64,000 nt of DNA from Chanos chanos (taxonomy: Eukaryota > Chordata > Actinopteri > Gonorynchiformes > Chanidae): assembly GCF_902362185.1 (NCBI RefSeq), contig NC_044499.1, positions 46,673,315 to 46,737,314 on the forward strand. The letters are read 5' to 3'. Below are positions 10,291 through 20,704 of this stretch, in pieces; the stretch's first letter is position 1; each line of letters begins with the position of its first letter. The translations under genes were made by a program, and so were the position numbers. The notes under the pieces are model-generated. The model was given only the letters and a program-made list of their open reading frames with translations. It searched no databases and had not been told where the DNA came from.

Positions 10291-10946
10291 TTATAGTTAT
10301 TATTAGTAGTAGTACTGCTACTACTAGTAGTACTACTAGTATTGTTATTATTGCTATTATTATCGTCATCATCATACACATTTCACGTCTGTAGATACAC
10401 TATTTTTGTTGTGAGTTTCTAACCTTTTATGTAACCAGTTGATTCATGATCCTGCTTGTTTGCTTTTATGCTTTCATATCTTGATCATTTTTATATCGCT
10501 TTGGAATGATCACATACCGAGTCAGCTTCGCAACCTAGCAAGCCACACATATCTAATTACAGTGAAGTGTTAACCTTTAATTTAGTGTTCGGTTGCTCTA
10601 ATTACTGTCGCATTGGGTTAAGTCAGTCACATTCCGTAATCCATATCAGGATCATATGAGGAAGATTATGTTATCATGAGTGTGAATGAAAGTGTTAAGC
10701 AAAAATAAGAAAAACGTTAAGTCTGGTGTCTTGTTCGTTTCTTTTATTTTAATTGCATCATGTTACTAATCTGAATGTTTTAGACTATACTGAATATTGG
10801 GAGAAACCAAGGACTTTCTCCATGTCAAAGAATGAGCCATACAAGTCACAGATGCTAGTTGTTGCTTCTTTTATTTCTTTCATTGATGAGAAAAAGCACA
10901 CACGTTGCCAAATTCGCTGTACGTGATTTGGGTAGAGAAAGAGACT

Positions 10947-11739
10947 TTAGTGGTACTGTCTGCTCAAAGCGGAAACGACCACAGCAAGGAACTTCTGCCA
11001 GGCAGCCTGCATGTCGGGAGTGAAGGCGTAGCCCATCTTCCCAGCAATCACGACGGTAAGGCAGTCAGCCAGCAGCTACAATAAAGAAGGCATCAGTATT
11101 AGTCTCAGCCCAGATTGGAAACAGTATGAACACTCTGTGGTCTAAGAAACAGTATGACATAGCATTAACCTACCTTGAAGTTATCAGGATCCACGTGGAG
11201 CTTCTCCGAGTGCAGTTCGCTTAGCTCAGTGTAGGTGTTCTTGATGTCATCCATGTTTTTCATGGCTCTGTCCAATCCGTGAAGCACAACTATGCCATGA
11301 GCGGCTACCATCGGGTTAGAGAGGATGGCCTCTGCGTTGTACAGGTTTCCGAAACCTCCGAAATACCGCTGAGTCCAGGGGTAAACGATTAAAGCCCTTT
11401 GGAGTAAAAGAATGATGTGGATTATCAGAATAACAATGTAGTAAGAGCATCATGATCACGGTACATCATTAGTAGGTAAATGCCCATTTCATCTTCTTCA
11501 ACCAACCCTTTGAGTTGTCTTTTCTTTCAACTTTTACCCTTGCCCAAAATAAGGCGTTGATAAACTAGTTATTTGCATGATGGATATATTACACAGTTAT
11601 CTATGCACAGATATATTTTAATACGCACACTAAACCTGATTAGATACCTGCAAAGGGCCTTGGGACCGACGTCGTCATAGTCCAGTTTGTTGAAGACCTC
11701 CTGGATGGCAGCGCGCTCCTCTGCAGACCACTCAACCAT
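10947..11739 (-). CDS. beta-type globin (second of two)
   Basis: This is a haemoglobin beta subunit of 147 residues with Met. The exons are 11739-11648, 11396-11174 and 11075-10947. It starts [12 protein letters not shown] and has [19 protein letters not shown]. The distal His is in AAHGIV and the proximal His in LSELHSEKL; the end is SRQYH. It keeps Ser at F9 and the C-terminal His, like the first beta gene. Overall it looks more like the mainstream adult teleost beta than the first beta does. It is divergent from the alpha at 13580, with about 1.84 kb between the two start codons, so a shared promoter region is likely. Intact. Confidence 0.95.
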
Positions 11740-11808
11740 GTTGTCGATTGATGATTTCTCTTATTTTTGACAAGAACTCAAATCATGTCGCTCCATTGTG
11801 ACCCTGGG

Positions 11809-11860
11809 TTTTTATTTCATTGAATCACCCCGCCCAAAAGAAAAGTTCTCATTCTATTGG
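11809..11860 (-). promoter_or_regulatory. promoter of the second beta globin (AATAAAAA box and CCAAT box)
   Basis: AATAAAAA (a weak TATA-type box) reads in the gene's direction at 11816-11809, about 70 bases before the ATG. GGGCGGGG lies next to it at about 11828-11833, and CCAAT (inverted ATTGG) at 11856-11860. Confidence 0.5.
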
Positions 11861-13512
11861 CTCAGTGTTTCTTAGGGGCAGGTCTCGGAAAAGGGAGGGG
11901 ACCTCAGCAAATCTTCTCGAAGTTTGAAAAGAATCGTAATTCAGGTTAAATTAATGTCCAGTAACGCTAGACCCTGACCATGTAGCCTAACACCTACATT
12001 TACACATCAAAGAGAAATTAGCTTCCAGGCTGTGGGAGGCACCGGATCAAACTGGGTTTTCATTTATGTCCAAAGCTAACCAACTTATTTTTACTGAAAA
12101 GTCATTTTAACACAAATACGCAAAAGGGAACGCGTACAATGACTGATGTATAAAATAAAATGGGGCGTAAAAACGAACTCTACACCAAGTGAAAGGTAGA
12201 AAGAAATATGGATGATAACATGAAGTAAACACATACAGGCGCGACAGTCACAAATAAATGACTCTTTTGTACTGTGGGAAATAATACAAAAAACAAGAGG
12301 AAAAAATAATAGCTTAGCACAATGTCTTGATATCACTGAGCTCAGGATTAGTGGGCTATCAGTGTGGGGAATAGTACACTGACCTTCCCTCTAATTTTCA
12401 GTAAAGTTTATTAATGAGTGCCAAAGCCTCAAAAAAGTTTATTGTCGGATGTTATCAGCTTTTAGAAACCAAGAAATTCAATGACTTGATCAGTGAACAT
12501 TCTGGGAGGGTAAGCAGAGTCCTTAACTCCTCTCTTCTCTCACAATGATATGAAATAAATTGATTATGCTTTCTGTATGTCATCATTTTCAGGAGAGCCT
12601 AAACCAAAATAATCACATATTATGAGCCGGTTGATGGTTTAAATGGATCCAAATTGTAAGCCTCAACTCAGAAGAAGTGATTCTAAACCATCCAGACATT
12701 GCTGAAGTCTTCATTAAGTTATCTCACGCTCACACGCACGCTGAAACATTTCTGTGTTATCTTCACGCGTCTGCTCCACACCCGTGCCTGTCTCCGAATA
12801 AGCTAAGCGTAATTAAAAAAAATTCTTAAGAAGCAGCTAAGACTTAATTAGGGCGTGGGTTTATCTTTTTGATGGGCGAATATTTTCTATTTGTGCCAGT
12901 TAATGGGATATTTGATTTATGAATCCATGCAAATCAAAGTGGGCCCATCAGGAACAGTAATTACACGGATAAAAATATAACATTGTACAACTCAGCATTT
13001 ATATGAAGCGGATACCCATTTAAGTGAACTTTTTGCCCATCATATATGATAGGCTACTTCTTTTTCAGCATTTCTTGATTAAGGTGTTTCATCTGTTATG
13101 CGCCTGAAAAACTGAAAATTGCCATAAGAGGCCATTCTACAGCCATGAAGATTTTCTGTTGAAACGTTACATAGGTCAGCTGGATTTGGTTCTCAGTTCA
13201 CATGAAAATGTATTTGTTTTCAGTTCATAACATTTTTGGCGTGTATGTTCAGAGTAATTGGCTTTTTTAAATACCACGAGGGGCATCATAATTGATCGTT
13301 TGTACATTTCGTTTGTCGTTTGAAATAAAAGCTACGTGCCTCGGTAAAACATTTACACTTAAATGTTGCTTCAGGTCACTTGCGACGAAAATACAGATAG
13401 GTTTAATCAAAAATCTGCTGATATACGTCAGCACCCAAATGTTCGCTGGCAGAGGTTCAATCTGGCACGCATTTAAGGGTATTATCTTGGGTGTGCCCCT
13501 TTCCAACAAATG
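11861..13512. other. intergenic region between divergent beta and alpha globin genes
   Basis: There are open frames in both strands (for example 12091-12336 and 13267-13564), but none has splice or family support. A single GATA-type TTATCAG sits near 12451. No transposon was recognised. Confidence 0.5.
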
Positions 13513-13521
13513 CATAAAAAG
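13513..13521 (+). promoter_or_regulatory. TATA-type box of the last alpha globin
   Basis: CATAAAAAG is about 65 bases upstream of the ATG. A GTGTGCCCC (CACC-like) sequence lies about 20 bases before it. Confidence 0.55.
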
Positions 13522-13579
13522 AGGACCAACCGTTGGATGGGTATGTTATTTGACACTGGCATAGGAAGAACAGCACAAA

Positions 13580-14263
13580 ATGAGTCTTTCTGCAAAGGAC
13601 AAGGCTACAGTGAAAGCCCTTTGGGCTAAGGTTTCTGCAAAGGCAGAAGAAATTGGCAACGAGGCGTTGTCCAGGTAAGTCACGTCAACACTTAAAAAAC
13701 TGACCAAAAACTGATGGCGAATGATGGACGAATTATGATCATTTATATAACCACTTCCCCGGTTTCTCTCTTTCACCAGAATGCTAACAGTCTATCCTCA
13801 GACAAAGACTTACTTTTCACACTGGCCTGACTTGCGCCCCGGATCAGCCCCAGTGAGGAACCATGGCAAAAAGGTCATGGCAGGACTGGGCGACGCTGTG
13901 GCCAAGATCGATGACCTGTCCGGCGGTCTCCTGAGCCTAAGCGAACTACATGCTTTTCAACTGAGAGTGGATCCAGCCAATTTTAAGGTAAACCCGAATA
14001 TCTAGTGTTGATATTCAACATACCCATTTCAGATATATGCACTTTACGAATTTGCTTAATAACATGAAATCAATGAAGAAATGAAGAAATGAAGATTTAA
14101 GTTGTTGTCTATTTTTTTTCCACCGTGTCTCCAGATTCTTGCCCACAACATCCTTGTGGTGCTGGCCATTTATTTCCCGGAGGAATTCACCCCCGAGGCC
14201 CACATGAGCGTGGACAAATTTCTTGCCGGAGTGGCCCTGGCTCTGTCTGAGAGATATCGCTGA
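13580..14263 (+). CDS. alpha-type globin (last alpha)
   Basis: This is a haemoglobin alpha subunit of 143 codons plus stop. The exons are 13580-13674, 13780-13987 and 14135-14263. It starts [15 protein letters not shown] and has [15 protein letters not shown]. The distal His is in RNHGKKVM and the proximal His in SELHAFQL; the end is SERYR. Both lysines after the distal His-Gly are kept, unlike the middle alpha. It forms a head-to-head pair with the second beta gene and is likely its partner subunit. Introns are short (105 and 147 bases). I see no canonical AATAAA within the first 100 bases after the stop. Confidence 0.95.
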
Positions 14264-14564
14264 GATATTGCCAAGCTTGCTCATGAAATGTTCATTTTTG
14301 ATCTGTAACATTGCAGAACAAAAAAACAGTAAATCTGAGCAATACATAACAGCATACGTTTGCCTTTATTTCTCAAATGGTTGAATTACATGATCTATAT
14401 ATATATATATATAGCTAATAGCTAAAATTGACCTCATTCTGATACAGACAGGAATTTGTACAGCATTTACTCAGGCACATGTTTACAACAAACCCAGCAA
14501 ACCAGCAATTCTTTCAGTAGTGCATTTGCACCACATTGTAATGCGTAATGTGTGTGTGTGTGTA

Positions 14565-14600
<36 letters not shown>

Positions 14601-15074
14601 CATTTATACATGATGTATATGTGTGTGTGTAAGTATGTAGCCTATATTTATGGACTCCATCATTGACTTATAACGTGAGGGAGTATTCATTTCGACAAAA
14701 TAATAAGATATGTCTATTAAAATGATTAAAAGGTTGCAAAGGTTATTGTTTGTTTAAGGTTAGGTTTGGTCTACTGTTTGATCACACAGTAATCTTCTCA
14801 GAAATAAGACCCAGAACAGCTGAGTGAGTTGAGTTTCCGAGAACTTGTCAAATGCGTTGTTTAAAATCTGATATCGCGTCTTTGCGCAGGACTACGCTGA
14901 CGTTGATAGTAAAAATGACAAGTCATGTTTAGTTTGTAAGAGCCGGTGCATTCGTAAGCCCACTTGCGCTATTCGTTTTCTATGAGACTGATGTTTGGGA
15001 TTTTTAAAAGTTTTGTATTAGTGTTTGAGGTCAATTTTGCCAGTTATCGGCTTCTGTGGGTCATACTGATATGA
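14264..15074. other. intergenic region between globin cluster and first aqp8 gene
   Basis: No gene is seen. It contains a (GT)n microsatellite at 14550-14600 and otherwise plain AT-rich sequence, up to the start of the aqp8 duplication unit at about 15075. Confidence 0.6.
14550..14600. repeat. (TG)n microsatellite
   Basis: TG dinucleotides with occasional TATG interruptions. Confidence 0.9.
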
Positions 15075-18000
15075 TCAATAAAAGTTCTTTCTGCACACTT
15101 CGGAAACAAATTTCAAACGTATTTTGGAAAATCCTGTTGAAAAAAAAAAATACATATTTTTCAGATTAAAAGGATTTCGCTGGTTAAAAAGCAATTGAGT
15201 CTTTCAAAATTTAATGTGGAATTTTAATTCAATTGGTTTAGCTTTTAAAAAGAGCTTAGACTATGAGACCAAAAGAATATAACATTAATGCACTTCCTTA
15301 AAGCGCTTTACATATGCACACAATCACAGTCCTCTCCCGCCTTCCACAGTAGTGCTTTCAGTTGATTGTATTTGTTGAAGACTAAAGACAATAGACACCT
15401 CTACTCACCTCAGCTAGTTTGACAACAAAGACGTTTAAAACACCACAGAATAAGCATTTTATTTAGAATTTCAAGTTTCAATCAAAAACAGTGCAGTCTT
15501 ATCTGAACAATTTTAATTTGTTTAATAGACACGTGAAATTATTTCTAGCCGTTCATCTTTAAGAACAAAATAATCACGTGACCAGAGCAGAAAGTGCTGG
15601 AATGTACGGAGATATAGATCTACAGTACTCAAAAAAAATGACTGTCACAGAGGTTAAGAATATTCATGTGGATGCGCTACGCTGACATCTGCTGGTAGAT
15701 GAATAGCTCCACCTGGTTTTTAACACAGGATTAAACATAAGAACATGCATTTTCCGACAGAAAAAAATGCTGCATCAAAAAGACGATTTGTGCATTTTGG
15801 AACTGTGTTGACTAATCACTCAAGATCAGTTTGACAGAGCACAAGTTGATCCATAGCCTAATGTTGAAATAAACATCAAAGTAACTCGGGTGGTTGATTT
15901 TACATTGGTGTCCTGATAAAGGTCAGTTCATTATGACCCGAATCTTCTCATCTCCAAGCAGTACTCTGGAAAAGCAATTACAAGCATAAACATGAGATAC
16001 ACATACAATTAATTCATTTTCAATATGTTTCTTCATTTGTCACATTTAAAGTTAGAAATAGTATTGGATACGCTTATTTTTGAAGTAGTAAAGACAAAAC
16101 AGTCGTTTCACCATTTAGTTTAAAGCGGAAATTTGTCTTTACAGCAACCAAAATATATGTTTCATTACTTTGTGAATAAATAATGGTAACATCTTTCATG
16201 CCCCAACGATTTTGGATACAAGTTTTAACTACAATCTTGCAACAGTTTACTTCGAAATATGCAAGGTTTTGGTTAAGCACACTCACCGAACCAGTGTTGC
16301 GGCCAGTAAACCTCCGCCAATAGGGCCGACCCAATATACCCAATGATAGTTCCAGTAGTTGGTCATCACTGCTGGTCCGAAGGCTCTCGCAGGATTCAGA
16401 CAGGTGCCGGACACACCCCCTCTGGACAGTCGAACATACGTCAATGATACACACCCTAACGAATTACGACGTTACACACCTACACATTAATCGCGCAGAG
16501 ATTCTGTTATTACCCGACCAAGATATTGTTGATGACGGTGCAGCCCGCCATAAAAGGTACCATGGGATTTTTGGTTTTATCGTTGACTGCCCCCAGGAGC
16601 ACTACCATGGTAATCAGGCATGTCATAGCAATTTCACCGAAGATGGCTCCTGCCAGCTGATCTTCCGTTTGAAGAATTGTGAAGGCAGCACCTGTAGCAT
16701 TCATGTAGTTCTCCCTTGGTGTCATCATCTGAGAAAAAAACATTCATTTTTCAAAACTGATCAGACTTTTGGATGTTTGGTAAAGTGTTCACTTCATTAA
16801 ACTTCTGGAACACTAAGTAAGGACAGAGAGAGATAGTTTAAACGTAAACAGTGTAAATTATGCATATGCACACTGCTTTCAATGCTCCACCTTTGCCATT
16901 CCAGCACCCAGTATACCTCCAAGGACCTGACTGGCCAGGTAAGGGACTACCATTCCCAGCTGCATTCTTCCACATAAGTAGATGGCAATAGTGACTGTAG
17001 GGTTAAAATGAGATCCACTGTTGGTGGAAAGAGAAGAGAGGTTTACCTCTGTGAACTTTTAATAACATTTACATTCTTTAGCTTGCTTTTGTTGCTACAA
17101 AAAATAGAGGGAAAGTAAGCTTGACAGTCAAAAAAATTATACCAAATGCTCAATGTTCTTTTACTGTTTCTTGAATGTGCAGGATGGATGTAAACTTCAA
17201 GTGAGTTTTCCTACCTGATCTTAGCCATACATGCCACCATTACAGCCACTGCAAAACCATGAGCCAGTGCTGGCTGTAGTCTGCCTGCAGACTCCACATT
17301 CTCAATAACAGACGCACAGCCAATGAAGACAAAGAACATTGTTCCCACCAGCTCAGCGACACATGGCTGGATTTTTCCTTCATATTTATTTGGAAGTCTG
17401 GAGGGAGCTTTTCTGGGTTTGTCAATTAAACTACTATCCACCTCACTGAGTTCCAGCTTCTGCTCTGCCATGGTCTCACAGTGCTGTCTGCAGTTATCAG
17501 TCTGGAGTGCCAAAATATCAAATGAAATGTTTTATTGACTGGTATAGATGTCTTTAGTCATTGTTATTTATTACCAAAAAGGTGATAAATAAATCGGTCT
17601 TTCACAACGAAAGGACTTTGCCATTTCCAATCACAGTTTCCAGCACCTTGACCCCATAAGGAGTGAAACATGCTTGTATCAGTTTATCAAGAGTCATGCT
17701 AGAAGTATTGTGGGGATCAGTTCCACTTGAGGTACATCAAGAGAATATCTTAAGAAATAGTACTGTGTAAACTTTGGTGAAACTGATGTTCTGCACTGTC
17801 TGGAAAATTTGGAATCAAATTTATTTACTGAACAGTGTATGTTTAGTTAGCTTTCAAGGCCCTTTATTGCAGGAATATAGTTTATGACCTCTCAATAAGT
17901 AATAAGGTGTTGCACAGTTGCTTCAGGCTATTTATATTGTGAACTTTGGTCTGAGAGGAAAAAAAAACTATTAGTAGAGTTGAAGGATGAATCACTGAAA

Positions 18001-18640
18001 TCAGCACTTACACTTACTCCTAAAAGAACAACAGTTGGGTTTCCTTAGTGCTGGGTGATATATTAAGTTCTTCAGTTTAATAATTCATGTATATGGTCTG
18101 TACAACAAATTTGATTCCCACAAGCTCTCTGAGTTGTTCTCCTGCAATATTGTTTATAGATATCCTTTATGTTATATATAATTTATTGGATTCCTTACTT
18201 CTTAATATAATATTTCTTACAATAACAAAAAATTACGTTACCACTTGTACTGATTCTATATAAATCTAAAATACTAGCTTCAGAATGTTCGTGCAATTAT
18301 TGCATTAGTTTAGTTGGTCTATTTGCCCATAACTCCACCTACTGAGAGTGTAGTTGATCTTCCCATACCTGCCCCTACTGAGAGTGTAGTCTGGTGTTTA
18401 TGGGATCATAACAAATGAATATGCATTCACCATCCCAGCAGCCATCTTATCTTGCAAAGCAAATGTACTACAATTCAGACATGAAGGACTACAGTTTTCA
18501 AAAACAAATGATTATCAATATCTACATTAAAACATTGGTAGGATGTTTGCATTGTGCTCTGATGAAGGCAAGCAAGCCAAGAAGTGGCTTTTTTTAAACA
18601 TCTCAATGGTTGTTCTTAATTATTAACTTAAAAAGAAATT
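15075..18640. repeat. tandem duplication unit A containing an aqp8 gene
   Basis: From about 15075 (AATAAAAGT...TTCTGCAC) to about 18640 (GTTCTTAATTATTAACTTA), the sequence can be followed base for base, with small differences, in unit B at 19889-24372. The similarity covers exons, introns, about 850 bases after the stop codon and about 1.1 kb before the start. Non-coding sequence is still easily aligned, so the duplication or the last gene conversion is recent in evolutionary terms. Confidence 0.85.
15923..17471 (-). CDS. aqp8: aquaporin-8-like channel, tandem copy A (first NPA box is NPT)
   Basis: This is a six-helix membrane channel of the AQP8 family, which passes water and, in known members, ammonia and hydrogen peroxide. 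The minus-strand exons are 17471-17215, 17017-16891, 16728-16514, 16421-16287 and 15965-15923, giving 258 residues. The start [12 protein letters not shown] was chosen because copy B shares it; an upstream in-frame ATG at 17513 is not shared. [19 protein letters not shown] is helix 1. GSHFNP-T at residues 91-93 replaces the first [17 protein letters not shown] (residues 205-218) keeps the second NPA, its arginine, and a cysteine two residues before it. The C-terminus is [10 protein letters not shown]. The frame is intact. Copy A reads MAKIS where copy B has MAEIS. Ala-to-Thr in the first box could narrow or alter the pore; that is inference. Confidence 0.92.
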
Positions 18641-18647
18641 AATCTAT

Positions 18648-18847
18648 TGTCACACCCTGGTCCTCTCTTTCCCACTCTAGTGGCTAGCTGGGTTAAGATC
18701 TGTTTCTTCCTGCTCTCCTTAGTTCCCCTGTCAGCTTAATTTTTAGTCCTGCGTGTGTCTTGTTAGTTTAGTTTTAAGGTCTGTATAAATACTCCTAGTT
18801 TTGTCCTTGGTTTCTTGTGTGCAATTGTTTGTACTTAGTTGTCTTGG

Positions 18848-18906
<59 letters not shown>

Positions 18907-19880
18907 GTCTATCTATCTGTCTATCTATCTATCTAGCTATCTGTCTGTCTGTCTGTCAGTCGGTTAGTTGGTTAGTCGGTCAGTCGGTCTGTCGGTCTGT
19001 CTGTCTGTCTGTCTGTCTACCTGAACTTGAATCTTGTGAGTTCCTTTAAGTCTTTCCTCCATGTTCCATTTAAATAAAACTTAACCGAACCTGCGCATGC
19101 ATCCAGTCTCTTCAACCAACTGTGACAGATTTCCACACCAGACCATGGATGCAGCAGGTTGGTATCAGTGGGATAAAATGCCGGAGAGGTATGATGGATC
19201 CCCTGATAGGTACGGGTACTTCTTATCAGCATGCTCCCTGTGCTTTTCATACATGGGGAACCATAGTGACGGTGACAGGACGGCAGTCTTCACCAATCGC
19301 CTGGAGGGACGAGTGCTGAGACAAGCAGTTGACTGGTGGCAGACAGAGGAAGGTTCGTTTGATACTAAACCACTTATCTTCCCTAAGGCCTCATATGACA
19401 AACTCACCTCTGAGTTCCATGAAAATCCTGACAATCCAGAAAAGCACGGCAGAGGAGTCGTCACCTAGGATTTGGACGAGGAGGGGTGCAGTGACGTCCT
19501 GCAGTGACGGCACCCTCTGCTCGCTCAACATCCAACCTCTCGTTGCTGCTACCTGCCACCTCAGTGCTACAGATCACTAGTCCCTCCAGCCCAGCAGCTC
19601 TGGAACCAGACCCAGCTCCTGCTCCTGCAATGCAGAGGGGTCCAACTGCGGCAGGGACGCCAGCTCTGGATCTGGCTGCGCTGGGGGACCTCTTCCACAG
19701 ACAGGACTCCAGAAGCAAACTTAGTGGGGAAATGTCTTGTGATAGGGGCCACACCTCTGGATCCAGTCACCACAGGGACACTGGTGCTGGATCCAGCCAC
19801 AGCAGAGGCAGCACTTGCCTCTGGGTGTCCTGGTTCTATTGACACAGAGGCGGCGCTCGCCTCTGGGTCTCCAGTCCTTG
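18648..19880 (+). mobile_element. broken Ty3/Gypsy-type LTR retrotransposon fossil (5' LTR and gag remnant)
   Basis: One LTR of about 480 bases spans 18648-19127. It begins TGTCACA and ends TGTGACA, with a TATAAATAC promoter box near 18783 and an AATAAA signal near 19073. It is followed by a gag-like remnant (about 19145-19470) of the kind found in fish Gypsy elements, and then by GC-rich sequence to about 19880 that probably belongs to the element. The pol region and the second LTR are absent here. It is a broken fossil. A tetranucleotide repeat has grown inside the LTR. It lies exactly at the junction of the two aqp8 units and has no copy at their outer edges, so it is probably not older than the duplication. 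Confidence 0.65.
18849..19020. repeat. (CTAT)n / (CTGT)n / (CGGT)n tetranucleotide microsatellite
   Basis: About 170 bases of CTAT units grade into CTGT and then GGTC/GTCT variants. It is located inside the fossil LTR. Confidence 0.95.
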
Positions 19881-20704
19881 GTCCTTTTAATAAAAGTGCA
19901 TTCTGCACGCTTTGAAAACAAATTTCAAATGTATTTTGGAAAATCCTGTTGAAAAAATGCATATTTTTTCAGCTTAAAGTGATTTCAGTTGTTAACAAGC
20001 AATTGATAACTTTAAAATTTAATGTGTAATTTTAATTCAATTGAGCTCAGACTATGAGACAACAAGAATGTAACATTAATGCACATCCTTAAAGCGTTTT
20101 AAATATACACACAATCGCAGTCCTCATTGTTTTCAGTTGATTGTTTAAGATTGAAGACTGTTGACATGTCTACTCAGTTTAGTTATTTTGACAACAAAGA
20201 CGTTTGAAACACCACAGAATAAGCATTTTATTTAGAATTTCAAGTTTCAATTAAAAATCGACTGCAGTCTAATCTGAACTATTTTAATTTGTTTGATAGA
20301 CACGTGAAATTACTTCTATCCGTTCATCTTTACAAACAGAATAACAGTGTGACCAGAACAGAAAGTGCTGTAATGTACGGAGATCTAGGTTTACAATACT
20401 AAAAAAAATTAGTCACGTTTCAGAATATTCAAGTAGATGCGCTACGCTGACATCTGCTGGTAGCTACTATTGCTATTATACGATGAAGAGCTCTACCTGA
20501 TCTTGAACACAGGATTAAACATAAGAACATGCATTTTCCGACAGAAAAAGGTTTAATTTAAGGGGTGATTTGTGCATTTTGGAACTGTGTTGACCAATCA
20601 CTTAAGATCAGTTTGATAGAGCACAAGTTGATCCATAGCCTAATGTTGAAATAAACATCAAAGTAACTCGGGTGGTTGATTTTACATTGGTGTCCTGATG
20701 AAGG

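Larger units (their letters stand above)
9187..10946. other. intergenic region between middle alpha and second beta globin
   Basis: It holds the alpha promoter at 9270-9345, an NF-E2/GATA group at 9905-10025, and a (TTA)n tract with an adjoining dispersed fish repeat at about 10122-10290. TTTATT near 10870 is a probable poly(A) signal of the second beta gene. I see no gene. Confidence 0.6.

Noticed and set aside
10197-10379. 60-codon frame rich in Asn, Thr and Ser
   Set aside because: Translation of trinucleotide repeats and a dispersed repeat.
17472-17513. Upstream in-frame ATG of aqp8 copy A adding 14 residues
   Set aside because: Not present in copy B, where the frame is closed upstream; the shared MAEQK start is preferred.
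18849-19020. Regular short repeats that might suggest a CRISPR-like or minisatellite array
   Set aside because: Simple tetranucleotide microsatellite; there are no spacers and the genome is eukaryotic.
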